Of a stretch of 64,000 nucleotides of DNA, positions 25,696-34,653 are shown piece after piece. The notes under the pieces were generated by a model. The model made no database searches, was not told where the DNA came from, and saw only the letters and a list, made by a program, of their open reading frames with translations. Made by a program: the position numbers and the translations under genes. Positions within the stretch are counted from its first letter, which is position 1, and every line of letters begins with the position of its first letter. Source of the stretch: Bradyrhizobium lablabi (lineage in GTDB: Bacteria; Pseudomonadota; Alphaproteobacteria; Rhizobiales; Xanthobacteraceae); assembly GCF_018129385.1 (NCBI RefSeq), contig NZ_JAFCLN010000024.1, positions 1-64,000 on the forward strand, in the 5' to 3' direction.

Positions 25696-26480
25696 CGGCC
25701 GCTCAAGCCATCGCCTATCCCGCCGTCGGCGCCGCGCTCGATGTCGAGCATGTCAGCCACGCCTTCGACATCGACGGTACGGCGCTGCCGGTGCTCGACG
25801 ACGTCAACCTCGTCATCGAGCCCGGCGAGTTCGTGGCGCTGCTCGGCCCGTCGGGTTGCGGCAAGTCGACCTTGCTGCGGCTGGTCGCCGGGCTGGAGAA
25901 GCCGCGCGCCGGCGTGCTGCGGGAAGACGAAATCCGCATCGCCGGTCCGCATCCTTCGCGTGTCGTCGTGTTCCAGGATCCGACGCTGTTTCCCTGGCGC
26001 AACGTGTGGGACAACGTCGCCCTCGGGCTGGAAGCGCAGGGCATCCTGAAGGCGCAGCGGCAGCGGGTGGATGATGCGATCAATCTGGTGGGACTGTCGG
26101 GCTTTCACAATGCCTATCCGCACCAGCTCTCCGGCGGCATGGCGCAGCGCGTCGCGCTGGCGCGCGCGCTCGTCAACGATCCAAAAATCCTGGTGCTCGA
26201 CGAGCCGCTCGGCAAACTCGACTCGCTGACGCGCATCACCATGCAGGCGGAGATCGTCTCGCTCTGGCAGCGCAAGGGCTTTACCACGCTGCTGGTGACG
26301 CATGACGCCGAGGAGGCGCTGTTCCTCGCCAACCGCGTGGTCGTGCTGAGCGACCGGCCGGCGCGCATCAAGGCCGACATCACGGTGGAGCGGCCTTATC
26401 CGCGGCACCGCGGCGATCCTTATCTGGCCGAATTGCGCAAGCAGATCCTCGGCCTGCTCGGATTGGACGCGACATGGTGA
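25689..26480 (+). CDS. ABC transporter ATP-binding protein (SsuB/TauB type)
   Basis: 263 residues. Walker A LLGPSGCGKSTLLRLVAG, signature LSGGMAQRVALARALVND, Walker B ILVLDEPLGKLDSLT and H-loop TLLVTHDAEEALFLANRVVV. Second complete transporter ATPase of the sulfur region. Stop overlaps the next gene by 7 bases. Confidence 0.92.
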   Translation: MVAAAQAIAYPAVGAALDVEHVSHAFDIDGTALPVLDDVNLVIEPGEFVALLGPSGCGKSTLLRLVAGLEKPRAGVLREDEIRIAGPHPSRVVVFQDPTLFPWRNVWDNVALGLEAQGILKAQRQRVDDAINLVGLSGFHNAYPHQLSGGMAQRVALARALVNDPKILVLDEPLGKLDSLTRITMQAEIVSLWQRKGFTTLLVTHDAEEALFLANRVVVLSDRPARIKADITVERPYPRHRGDPYLAELRKQILGLLGLDATW

Positions 26481-27646
26481 TCGCCGTTGCCAGGGAGTTG
26501 CCGGCGGCCAGCCGGTCGGACTTCGTCGCCAGCGTCGCGCATCTTGCCGAGCTGTTTGCGGCGCGCGCGCCGGCGCATGATCGCGAGGCCAGCTTTCCGT
26601 TCGAGAATTTCGAGGATATCTCCCATGCCGGGCTGCTGGCGCTGACCGTGCCGGCGTCCCTCGGCGGCGCCGGGGCGGGCGCGCGATACACGGCGCGCGT
26701 TCTCGGTATCATCGGCAAGGCCGACCCATCGACCGCGCTCGTGCTCTCGATGCATTACATCCAGCACTTCGTGATGGCGCGCAGCACGCGCTGGCCGCCT
26801 CATCTCGTACGCAAGCTTGCAAAGGAGACCGTCGAGGGAGTTTCGCTGATCAACGCGCTGCGCGTCGAGCCCGAGCTTGGCTCGCCCGCGCGCGGCGGCC
26901 TGCCGTCGACCATCGCCCGCCGCACCGATACCGGATGGCGGCTGACGGGGCGCAAGATCTACTCGACCGGCGCGCCGATCCTGAAATGGTACGCAGTCTG
27001 GGCCAGGACCGATGAGGCGGAAACTCGGGCAGGGCTGTTCCTGGTGCCGGCAGGACTGCCCGGCACGCGGATCGTGGAAACCTGGGATCATCTGGGCCTG
27101 CGAGCCAGCGGAAGCCACGATGTCGTGTTCGAGGACGTGGTGTTCCCGCTCGACCACGAGATCGACGTGCGCGCGCCGGAAGACTGGCGCGAACCTGACA
27201 TCGTCCAGGCCACGGTGCACACCATTTTCCTCGCCGCGATCTATAACGGTGTCGCACGCGCCGCGCGCGACTGGGTCGTCGGCTTCCTGCAAAACCGCGT
27301 GCCGGCCAATCTCGGCGCGCCGCTTGCGACGCTGCCGCGCGTCCAGGAGATCGTCGGTTCGATCGAAGCGAAATTGCAGGTCAACACCCGTCTGATCGAC
27401 AGCTTTGCGCGGGATTTCGACGAAGGGGTTGCGCTCACCCCGGCCGAATCCAACATCCTGAAGCTGACGGTGACGAACAATGCCGTTGCTGCGGTAGAGG
27501 ACGCGCTCTCGCTGACCAGCAACCACGGCCTGTCGCGAACCAATCCGCTGGAGCGGCATTATCGCGACGTACTGTGCGGCCGCGTTCATACCCCGCAGGA
27601 CGATTCCACCCGTATCTTCGCCGGCCGCCTTGCGCTCGGCATTTGA
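26474..27646 (+). CDS. Acyl-CoA dehydrogenase-fold flavin monooxygenase (SfnB/DszC-like)
   Basis: 390 residues of the acyl-CoA dehydrogenase superfamily: FENFEDISHAGLLALTVPASLGG at the N-terminus, TGWRLTGRKIYSTGAPILKW and WDHLGLRASGSHDVVFEDVVFP in the middle, and a helical C-terminal domain with NHGLSRTNPLERHYRDVLCG. The DszC/SfnB branch hydroxylates sulfur compounds with reduced flavin rather than oxidising acyl-CoA. Its position between a sulfonate-type ABC transporter and an SsuD-like gene strongly suggests that role in organosulfur desulfurisation. Substrate not known. Confidence 0.8.
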   Translation: MVIAVARELPAASRSDFVASVAHLAELFAARAPAHDREASFPFENFEDISHAGLLALTVPASLGGAGAGARYTARVLGIIGKADPSTALVLSMHYIQHFVMARSTRWPPHLVRKLAKETVEGVSLINALRVEPELGSPARGGLPSTIARRTDTGWRLTGRKIYSTGAPILKWYAVWARTDEAETRAGLFLVPAGLPGTRIVETWDHLGLRASGSHDVVFEDVVFPLDHEIDVRAPEDWREPDIVQATVHTIFLAAIYNGVARAARDWVVGFLQNRVPANLGAPLATLPRVQEIVGSIEAKLQVNTRLIDSFARDFDEGVALTPAESNILKLTVTNNAVAAVEDALSLTSNHGLSRTNPLERHYRDVLCGRVHTPQDDSTRIFAGRLALGI

Positions 27647-27670
27647 ACGACAACAAACCGGAGCCTTGCC

Positions 27671-28771
27671 ATGTCCGTCGAGTTCATCGGCTTTATCACC
27701 AACAACAATTCCTCCGAGACCGTCGTGCGGTCCGGCCCGGTGTTGGATCCACCTTATATCGAGACGGTAGCGAAGGCGCATGAGCTCGCCGGCTTCGACC
27801 GCGCATTGCTGGCGTTTCATTCGACCACGCCGGATGCATTGCAGGTCGCGCAGCACGTGCTCGGCATCACGAAGAAGCTGAAGGTGATGATCGCGCAGCG
27901 GCCGGGCTTCACCGCACCGACGTTATTGGCGCGGCAGCTTGCGACACTCGATCAGCTTTATGACGGCCGCGTTTCCCTGCACGTCATCACCGGCGGCAAT
28001 GCCACCGAGCTTCGCCAGGACGGCAACACGCTGGATGACAAGGACGAGCGCTACGCCCGCACCAGCGAATTCCTCGACGTCGTGCGGCTGGAGTGGACCA
28101 GTGAAAAACCGTTCGACTACAACGGCAAGTATTACAAGGTCGAGAAGGGATTTTCGCAGATCAAACCGCGTCAGGCCGGCGGCATCTACACGTTCGTCGG
28201 CGGCGGCTCCGATGCCGCGATCGAGGTGGCCGGCAAACACGCGGACACCTTTGCGCTGTGGGGTGAATCCTATGCGCAGGTGCGCGACGTGACGGCGCGG
28301 GTGCGGGCCGCTGCGGCGAAACACGGCCGGCCAGCGCCGCGCTTTTCCCTGTCGGTGCGCCCGATCCTTGCCGATACCGAAGAGAAGGCCTGGAAGAAGG
28401 CCGATGAGATCCTGGAGCGCGCCACCGCCTTGCAGGACAAGACCGGTTACCGCAAGCCGGCTGACGGCCTCGCCACCGCCGGTGCGCGGCGGCTACTGGC
28501 GCTGGCCGATCAGGGCACCCGCATCGACAAGCGGCTGTGGACCGAGATCGCAAAGCTTACCGGCGCCAACAGCAACACGACGGCGCTGGTCGGCACGCCC
28601 GAACAGGTCGCCGAAGTGTTCGGCGATTACTACGACCTCGGCATCACCCATTTCCTGATCCGCGGCTTCGACCCGCTGGTGGATGCCATCGACTACGGCC
28701 GGGAATTGATTCCGCTGACGCGTCAACTGATCGCAAGCCGCGCCACGGCGCGCGGGGAGGCGGCGGAATGA
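27671..28771 (+). CDS. SsuD-like LLM-class flavin-dependent monooxygenase
   Basis: 366 residues. Luciferase-like fold: GFITNNNSSETVVRSGP, KVMIAQRPGFTAPTLLARQLATLDQL, SLHVITGGNATELRQDGN and HFLIRGFDPLVDAIDYGREL. It aligns by eye with SsuD (ARQLATLDQ..., ITGG, ...FLIRG versus IMSGYP) but is a distinct subtype. Together with the preceding SfnB/DszC-like enzyme it could form a two-step desulfurisation. Stop overlaps the next gene (ATGA). Confidence 0.85.
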   Translation: MSVEFIGFITNNNSSETVVRSGPVLDPPYIETVAKAHELAGFDRALLAFHSTTPDALQVAQHVLGITKKLKVMIAQRPGFTAPTLLARQLATLDQLYDGRVSLHVITGGNATELRQDGNTLDDKDERYARTSEFLDVVRLEWTSEKPFDYNGKYYKVEKGFSQIKPRQAGGIYTFVGGGSDAAIEVAGKHADTFALWGESYAQVRDVTARVRAAAAKHGRPAPRFSLSVRPILADTEEKAWKKADEILERATALQDKTGYRKPADGLATAGARRLLALADQGTRIDKRLWTEIAKLTGANSNTTALVGTPEQVAEVFGDYYDLGITHFLIRGFDPLVDAIDYGRELIPLTRQLIASRATARGEAAE

Positions 28772-29709
28772 TCAGGCTTGTTGTCGCGGCAGCGCTCGCG
28801 CTTGTTGGTATCAGCGCCGCCTCTGCGCAGACCACTCTGCGGGTGGGCGATCAAAAAGGCAATTCGCAGGCCGTGATGGAAGCGGCGGGCGTGCTGAAGG
28901 ACGTCCCCTACAAGATCGAATGGAAGGAGTTTCCGGCGGCAGCTCCGCTGCTGGAAGCGCTGAGCGCCGGCGCCATCGATACCGGCCTCGTCGGCGATGC
29001 GCCCTTCACCTTTGCTGCCGCAGCCAATGTGCCGGTGAAGGCGATCGCTGCCGTCAGGCAGTCGCGCGATGGCCTCGCAGTCCTGGTGCCCGAGCAATCG
29101 CCGGTGAAAAGCCTCTACGATCTCCGTGGCAAGAAGATCGCAACCGGGCGTGGGTCGATCGGCCATCAGTTGATCCTTGCCGCGCTGGAATCCAAGGGCT
29201 GGAAGCCGGCCGACGTGCAGATCGTGTTCCTGGCGCCTTCGGATGCGAAGGTCGCCTACACGCAAGGCTCCGTCGATGCCTGGTCGACGTGGGAGCCCTA
29301 TGTCAGCCAGGAAGAGGTGCTGTTCAAATCGCGCCGCATCATCACCGCGGAAGGATTGACGCCGGGCCTCGGTTTCCAGGTCGCTTCGCCCGCCGCGATC
29401 AAGGACAAGCGTGCGCAGCTCGCCGACTTCGTGCAACGTCTCACCGCCGCGCGGGCGTGGTCGCAGGACAATGTCGGCAGTTACGCCGAGACCTGGGGCA
29501 AGCTGATGAACATTCCGACCGCGGTGCCGCTGAACTGGCTGACGCGGGCGCGCATCCGGATTGCCCCGATCGATAACGGCGTCGTGACCGACGAGCAGAA
29601 AACCATCGATCTGTATTTCCGCTCCGGCCTCATCAGCCGCAGCCTCGATGCGAACGATATCGTTGATCGCTCGTTCTCGGATGCCATTGCAAAGGGTGCG
29701 GGGCTGTAA
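28768..29709 (+). CDS. SsuA-like binding protein ending the second operon
   Basis: 313 residues with a signal peptide (LVVAAALALVGISAASA). Core TTLRVGDQKGNSQAVMEAAG, KIEWKEFPAAAPLLEALSAG and QGSVDAWSTWEPYVSQEE. Paralog of the orphan at 22142-23131. It starts inside the stop of the previous gene and has GGGGAGG upstream, so it belongs to the operon, giving the single transporter two binding proteins at opposite ends. Confidence 0.86.
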   Translation: MIRLVVAAALALVGISAASAQTTLRVGDQKGNSQAVMEAAGVLKDVPYKIEWKEFPAAAPLLEALSAGAIDTGLVGDAPFTFAAAANVPVKAIAAVRQSRDGLAVLVPEQSPVKSLYDLRGKKIATGRGSIGHQLILAALESKGWKPADVQIVFLAPSDAKVAYTQGSVDAWSTWEPYVSQEEVLFKSRRIITAEGLTPGLGFQVASPAAIKDKRAQLADFVQRLTAARAWSQDNVGSYAETWGKLMNIPTAVPLNWLTRARIRIAPIDNGVVTDEQKTIDLYFRSGLISRSLDANDIVDRSFSDAIAKGAGL

Positions 29710-29795
29710 TGCAGTTCCGCCGCTGCTTCAGAACCGGCACTTCAAGCGGCAGCCATAGCCTGGAAAACCATTCTTCCGCGAGCCGTGCGATCGAC

Positions 29796-29813
29796 AGCAA
29801 CGTTGCTTTTTTT
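29796..29813 (+). terminator. Weak candidate terminator after the second sulfur operon
   Basis: The palindrome AGCAACGTTGCT runs directly into TTTTTT. As an RNA hairpin the stem is only four to five base pairs, so this is a weak terminator at best. It lies 87 bases after the last gene of the operon and 68 before the next start. Confidence 0.35.
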
Positions 29814-29880
29814 GCGGCGACCTTCCCGGCGCGGGCAGGAGGACCGAGATTAAGGTGACAACAACATCCGGGAGCCAGCA

Positions 29881-30726
29881 ATGGGCTTGCAAGAACAAAA
29901 GATCGAATCGCTTCCCTTCGTCACGGCCGAACTGAACTATCTCGCCCCCACCCCCGGCAAGCCGCGCACCTATGCGCTCGAGCCACCGCCGGGCGAGCCG
30001 AAGAGCACGGCGCTGCCGGAACCGCACTCCGTACCGGTCTTTGACGCCCGTCCGATTGCAAAGGACCTGTCGCTGGATCGCGAAGGCTTTGCCCTGGTGC
30101 GGCATCCGAACGTCGTGAAGGACTTTTACGACGATAATGAAGTAAGGAGCGTGTATTACCCCGCCGTCGAAGCTTTCCTGCGGGCCACGCTGAACGCGGA
30201 CCGCGTCTTCATCTTCGATCACACCGTGCGCAAGCGCGTGGAAGGAGCGGCCGACGTGCGCGATGGCGGCCCGCGGCAGCCGGCAACGCGCGTTCACGTC
30301 GACCAGACCCATCTTTCCGGCCGCAATCGCGTGCTGGAGCACTTGGGGGACGAAGCCGAGGAACTTCTGAAGGGACGCGCACAGGTCATCAACCTCTGGC
30401 GCCCGATCCGCGGCCCGGTTTTCGATGCGCCGCTGGCCATCGCCGATGGCCGGACCGTTGCTCCGGATGATCTCATCGCCTCGGACCTGATCTATCCCAA
30501 CCGCAAGGGCGAGACCTACTCGGTCAAATACAACGCCGGGCACCGTTGGTACTACGTCCCGCGGATGACGGCGGAAGAGGCCTTGCTGCTGAAGTGCTAC
30601 GATTCCTCGACCGACGGCCGGACCCGGTTCGCGCCTCATACCGCCTTCATCGATCCGACGGCGCCGGCCGACGCCACCCCGCGCGAAAGCATCGAGGTGC
30701 GCACGCTGGTGTTCCACAAGCATTGA
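29881..30726 (+). CDS. CmcJ/NvfI-family oxidoreductase
   Basis: 281 residues. The family is known from cephamycin (CmcJ) and fungal meroterpenoid (NvfI) pathways and resembles a non-heme iron fold. Visible features: TRVHVDQTHLSG near residues 140-151 with an HxD pair, LWRPIRGPVFDAPLAI, KYNAGHRWYYVPRMT, LLLKCYDSS and FAPHTAFIDP. Together HxD and the later His could form an iron site. It is monocistronic with a clear ATG after a GGGAG-type site. Function here is unknown; its place beside the sulfur cluster may be chance. Confidence 0.75.
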   Translation: MGLQEQKIESLPFVTAELNYLAPTPGKPRTYALEPPPGEPKSTALPEPHSVPVFDARPIAKDLSLDREGFALVRHPNVVKDFYDDNEVRSVYYPAVEAFLRATLNADRVFIFDHTVRKRVEGAADVRDGGPRQPATRVHVDQTHLSGRNRVLEHLGDEAEELLKGRAQVINLWRPIRGPVFDAPLAIADGRTVAPDDLIASDLIYPNRKGETYSVKYNAGHRWYYVPRMTAEEALLLKCYDSSTDGRTRFAPHTAFIDPTAPADATPRESIEVRTLVFHKH

Positions 30727-30845
30727 GGCAAATTGGGCAGCCTCAGCGGCCGCCGAATCCGGCGCTGAGGCTGGTCATTCCTGACCTGAGAGGTTAGAAG
30801 GCGTTCACGCGCAAGATGCGCGGAACGCCAGCCTCGAAGTCTTGG

Positions 30846-31001
30846 ATGAAACGTCTCGCCACCTGGGCCTTATACGCCGTCGGCGCGCTATCGATCGCCT
30901 ATCTCGCGCTGTACGCCTACGTGGCTTTCACCGGGAACGACATCCGGCCCGGCGATCCCATTCGTATCTTCCGCAAACCCGACGCGCCAAGCTATTCGTG
31001 A
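30846..31001 (+). CDS. Small single-span membrane protein
   Basis: 51 residues starting MKRLATWALYAVGALSIAYL, one membrane span (ATWALYAVGALSIAYLALYAYVAF) and a short hydrophilic tail. This type of short protein recurs in Bradyrhizobium genomes without known function. The start is placed at 30846 because the hydrophobic segment follows directly. Confidence 0.6.
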   Translation: MKRLATWALYAVGALSIAYLALYAYVAFTGNDIRPGDPIRIFRKPDAPSYS

Positions 31002-31002
31002 C

Positions 31003-31058
31003 GGTCCCGTGTCCCGGACGCGGCGCAGCGTGTAACGCTGCTCCGCAGAGCCGGGACC
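31003..31058. repeat. Inverted repeat GGTCCCG ... CGGGACC (family E)
   Basis: An inverted repeat with outer arms GGTCCCG / CGGGACC and an inner dyad CGCAGCGTGTAACGCTGC. It sits directly after the small membrane protein and before flbD, on the pattern of a dispersed intergenic repeat. Confidence 0.6.
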
Positions 31059-31149
31059 TATCGCGACAATGGACGCCGGCTCAGCAGCGCACCGTAGGAG
31101 TCGCGCTCGCGCGATCCCGAACACGCTGCGCTGCGTCGGGGGAACGCAA

Positions 31150-32526
31150 TCATCCCACCGCCGCGCGCTGATATTCCCCCGCACCCGGCGGCGGAATCGG
31201 CAGGCCGCCATCGGCATACTCGTTCAGCTTGTTGCGCAGCGTGCGGATGGAAATGCCGAGGATGTTCGCGGCATGGGTCCGGTTGCCGAGACAGTGCTTC
31301 AGCGTCTCCAGGATCAGGTCGCGCTCGACATCGGCCACCGTGCGGCCGACCAATGCACGCGTCACCTGTTCGGCCGCGAAGGTGGCGTGCGCCACCGCCG
31401 GCGCGGTCTTCGCGAGATCGAGGCGATCGCCGTCCGGGGTGATGATCGCATCCGGGCCGATCTCGTCGCCCTGGGCCATGAGCACCGAGCGGTGAATGGT
31501 GTTTTCGAGCTCGCGGACGTTACCCTGCCAGCGGTTGGAGGTCAGCACGCGGCGCGCTTCCGCCGAGAGCGGCCGCAGCGGCACGCCATTGGCGTCGGCA
31601 TATTTTTTCGCAAAATGCTGCGCCAGTTCGAGGATGTCTGCGGGGCGGTCGCGCAGCGGCGGGATCTTCAGGTTCACGACATTGAGGCGGAACAGCAGGT
31701 CCTCGCGGAACGTGCCTTCGCGCACGGCGTCGGACAGGTTGCGGTTGGACGTCGCGATGATGCGGATATCGACGGCTACAGGCCTGGTGCCCCCGACGCG
31801 GTCGATCACGCGTTCCTGGATCGCGCGCAGCAGCTTTGACTGCAGCCGCACGTCCATCTCGGAAATTTCGTCGAGCAGCAGCGTGCCGCCGGAGGCTTCC
31901 TCGAACTTCCCGATGCGCCGCGCCACCGCGCCGGTGAACGCGCCCTTCTCGTGGCCGAACAGTTCGGATTCCAGCAGGTGCTCCGGGATCGCGGCGCAAT
32001 TGATCGAGATGAACGGCCGCTTGGCGCGGGCCGAGCGCGAGTGCACGTAGCGCGCCAGCACTTCCTTGCCCGTTCCGGATTCGCCGGTGATCATCACCGA
32101 GGCGTCGGAGCCGGCGATCTGCTGCGCCAGCTTGATCACCTTCGCCATCGCCTCGTCGCGATAGACGAGGTCGCGGGAATCGTTGGCGACCGCGGCCAGC
32201 ACGGCGGCGATCAGTTCCGGATCCGGTGGCAGCGGAATGTATTCCTTGGCGCCGGCGTGGATCGCAGCGACCGCGGCGCGGGCGTCGTTGGAGATGCCGC
32301 AGGCGACGATCGGCACGTGGATGTGCTCGGCTTCCAGCCGCATCACCAGATCGCGGATGTCGAGCCCGACGTCGACCAGCAGCAGGTCGGCGCCCTTGCC
32401 GCCGCGCAGCACGGCCATCGCCTGCTCGGCGGCTTCCGCGTGGGTGACGGACGCGCCATTGTCCATCGCGATCTTGGTGGCGGTCGTGAGCTGGCCTCGC
32501 AAGGTGCCAACGATAAGAAGCCGCAT
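31150..32526 (-). CDS. flbD: Sigma-54-dependent flagellar regulator FlbD
   Basis: 458 residues. A degenerate receiver domain (residues 1-115), an AAA+ domain with GESGTGKEVLARYVH, GAFTGA (sigma-54 contact loop) and LLDEISEMDVRLQ, and a C-terminal Fis-type helix-turn-helix (HCLGNRTHAANILGISIRTL). FlbD activates late flagellar genes and represses early ones such as fliF in Caulobacter. AGGAG upstream of the ATG. It closes the fliF-fliG-fliH-fliN-flbD operon. Confidence 0.95.
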   Translation of the reverse strand: MRLLIVGTLRGQLTTATKIAMDNGASVTHAEAAEQAMAVLRGGKGADLLLVDVGLDIRDLVMRLEAEHIHVPIVACGISNDARAAVAAIHAGAKEYIPLPPDPELIAAVLAAVANDSRDLVYRDEAMAKVIKLAQQIAGSDASVMITGESGTGKEVLARYVHSRSARAKRPFISINCAAIPEHLLESELFGHEKGAFTGAVARRIGKFEEASGGTLLLDEISEMDVRLQSKLLRAIQERVIDRVGGTRPVAVDIRIIATSNRNLSDAVREGTFREDLLFRLNVVNLKIPPLRDRPADILELAQHFAKKYADANGVPLRPLSAEARRVLTSNRWQGNVRELENTIHRSVLMAQGDEIGPDAIITPDGDRLDLAKTAPAVAHATFAAEQVTRALVGRTVADVERDLILETLKHCLGNRTHAANILGISIRTLRNKLNEYADGGLPIPPPGAGEYQRAAVG

Positions 32527-32567
32527 GATTCTCTCCTGTTCGTCTTTCTGCGCGTTACTGCAGATTA

Positions 32568-32918
32568 TTAGTTGCGTTCTGCCTTGATGATTTCCGTCAT
32601 AGTGACGCCGAGCTTGTCTTCCACCAGCACCACTTCGCCGCGCGCCACCAGGCGATTGTTGACGTAGATGTCGATGGATTCGCCGACGCGGCGGTCAAGT
32701 TCGAGCACGGTGCCGGGCCCGAGCTTCAACAGCTCGCCGACATCCATCTTGGAGCGGCCGAGCACCGCGGAAACCTGCACCGGCACGTCGAACACGGCTT
32801 CGAGGTCAGCCGCGACGCGCGCGGCGTTTTCGTCCTCGTTGTAACCGATGTCGTCGGTCGGCGGTGCGTCCGCGGCGTTGAGATCGGGCAGCGGGACCTG
32901 TGCGTCGGTGTCACTCAT
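32568..32918 (-). CDS. fliN: Flagellar motor switch protein FliN
   Basis: 116 residues. The C-terminal SpoA domain is clear: DVPVQVSAVLGRSKMDVGEL, GPGTVLELDRRVGESIDIYV and NNRLVARGEVVLVEDKLGV. It forms the lower C-ring of the flagellar switch. The N-terminal 45 residues are acidic and low in complexity. Gap of only 9 bases to fliH. Confidence 0.95.
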   Translation of the reverse strand: MSDTDAQVPLPDLNAADAPPTDDIGYNEDENAARVAADLEAVFDVPVQVSAVLGRSKMDVGELLKLGPGTVLELDRRVGESIDIYVNNRLVARGEVVLVEDKLGVTMTEIIKAERN

Positions 32919-32927
32919 GGTTCATCC

Positions 32928-33560
32928 TCATGGCCTGACATCGGCCGGATTGCGGGACGCCATGTAGCGCCCGACAAGTTCAGAAATTTTTGCCTCGATC
33001 GCGTCGCGATCCAGCACCACGCCGCCGTCGGCCCATTCGATCCGGCAGTCGCCGCTGGCGATCTCGGGCTCGGCCAGGATCACGAGGCGGCCCTCGAAGC
33101 CGCCATGGGCGGCGAGCCGCTCGATCTTTTCGCGTGCGGCGTCGTAAAGTGCGGTGTTGATCCTCACCACCAGATGCGGCGTTGCGACCAGATGTGAAAA
33201 ACAGTCGCTGACCAGCGACATGATCTCGGCGAGCGGCTCGCGCGCGATCAGCTCGGTACAGATCTTTCGCGCCACTGCGACCGCGACGTCGACCGCCTCG
33301 GTTTCCATCCGCGCCTCGATGCCGGCAAAGCCGGTCGCGATGCCCTGGATGGCAATCGAGATCTCTTCCATGGCGAGCGTAACGCGGCGGTCGCTTTCGG
33401 CCTTTGCCTCGCGCTTGGCCGCGTCGTAGCCGGCGCGGTAGGCGCGCGCCTCGGCATCGGCGATCTTCTGGGCGATCTCCGCCGGGGTTGCCGGCTTCTC
33501 GCGGCCCTTTTCGGGGGCGGAGAAGTCGACATCGAACAGGAATTTTGCGGGCGCGGCCAT
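32928..33560 (-). CDS. fliH: Flagellar assembly protein FliH
   Basis: 210 residues. Start MAAPAKFLFDVDFSAPEKG, an Ala/Glu-rich coiled-coil segment (AEIAQKIADAEARAYRAGYD) and the C-terminal FliH domain ending VVLDRDAIEAKISELVGRYM. FliH regulates the export ATPase FliI. The start overlaps the fliG stop (TGATG); a longer in-frame reading to 34247 lies inside fliG and is antiparallel in character to it, so it is not used. Confidence 0.9.
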   Translation of the reverse strand: MAAPAKFLFDVDFSAPEKGREKPATPAEIAQKIADAEARAYRAGYDAAKREAKAESDRRVTLAMEEISIAIQGIATGFAGIEARMETEAVDVAVAVARKICTELIAREPLAEIMSLVSDCFSHLVATPHLVVRINTALYDAAREKIERLAAHGGFEGRLVILAEPEIASGDCRIEWADGGVVLDRDAIEAKISELVGRYMASRNPADVRP

Positions 33561-34645
33561 CAGTACACCAGCTCGTCGTCGGCGCGGTTCTTGGTCAACG
33601 TAATCTCGCCCTTGGCGGCGAGATCTTTTGCGAGGTTGACGAGCAACGCCTGCGCCTCGTCGACGTCGCGCAAGCGCACCGGGCCCATCGCCGCCATGTC
33701 GTCCAGCAGCATTTTGCCGGCGCGTGAGGACATGTTGCCTAGGAAGAAGCTGCGAACTTCCTCGTTCGCGCTCTTGAGCGCGATGCCGAGCTTGTCCTTG
33801 TCGACATTGCGCATCAGGGTCTGGGCGGAAGCGGTATCGAGCTTGATCAGATCGTCGAAGGTGAACATCAGCGCCTTGATGCGCTCGGCCGCCTCGCGGT
33901 TTTCCTCTTCCAGCGAGGTGATGAAGCGGGTTTCGGTCTGGCGGTCGAAATTGTTGAAGATTTCCGCCATCACCTCGTGGGCGTCGCGGCGGCGGGTCTG
34001 CGACAGGTTCGACATGAATTCGGTGCGCAGCGTCTGCTCGACGCGCTCGATCACTTCCTTCTGCACCGCCTCCATCCGCAGCATGCGGCCGACCACGTCC
34101 AGCGCCATGTCCTCGGGCAGAATGGCCAGCACGCGTGCGGCATGTTCGGGCTTCAGCTTGGACAGCACCACGGCGATGGTCTGCGGGTACTCGTTCTTCA
34201 AATAGTTGGCGAGCACCTCTTCCTGCACGTTGGAAAGCTTTTCCCACATGTTGCGGCCGGCGGGACCGCGGATCTCGTCCATGATGCCGGTGACGCGCTC
34301 GGCGGGCAGGTATTGCTGAAGCAGACGCTCGGTGGCGTCGAAATTGCCCATCAGCGCGCCGGAGGCCGACATGCGCGAGACGAATTCGAGCAAGAGGTCT
34401 TCCACCACGTCGGCCTCGACCGTGCCGAGCGTCGACATGTGGATCGACAATTCGCGCACCTCGTCATCGTCGAGCAGGCCCCACACCTTGCCGCCATACT
34501 GCTCGCCGAGCGCCAGCATCAGGATAGCGGCGCGTTTGGGGCCGCTCATCGGCTGCGATTTCGGACGGTTGCCTTGCCGGCTCGCCAGCGAGGCGATGAC
34601 GGTGGTGATGTCGTTGGTGTTCGAGGTCTGCGGTACGGCGGCCAT
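33560..34645 (-). CDS. fliG: Flagellar motor switch protein FliG
   Basis: 361 residues. The FliG N, middle and C domains are visible: RAAILMLALGEQYGGKVWGLLDDDEV, NEYPQTIAVVLSKLKPEHAARVL and the C-terminal charged helix RTLMRNVDKDKLGIALKSAN. It is the rotor protein that meets the stator. It follows fliF by eight bases. Confidence 0.95.
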   Translation of the reverse strand: MAAVPQTSNTNDITTVIASLASRQGNRPKSQPMSGPKRAAILMLALGEQYGGKVWGLLDDDEVRELSIHMSTLGTVEADVVEDLLLEFVSRMSASGALMGNFDATERLLQQYLPAERVTGIMDEIRGPAGRNMWEKLSNVQEEVLANYLKNEYPQTIAVVLSKLKPEHAARVLAILPEDMALDVVGRMLRMEAVQKEVIERVEQTLRTEFMSNLSQTRRRDAHEVMAEIFNNFDRQTETRFITSLEEENREAAERIKALMFTFDDLIKLDTASAQTLMRNVDKDKLGIALKSANEEVRSFFLGNMSSRAGKMLLDDMAAMGPVRLRDVDEAQALLVNLAKDLAAKGEITLTKNRADDELVY

Positions 34646-34653
34646 GTGTCAGA

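Noticed and set aside
32928..34247. Long in-frame N-terminal extension of fliH
   Set aside because: It lies wholly inside fliG and reads as Arg/Ala-rich noise; the natural start is ATG 33560 overlapping the fliG stop.
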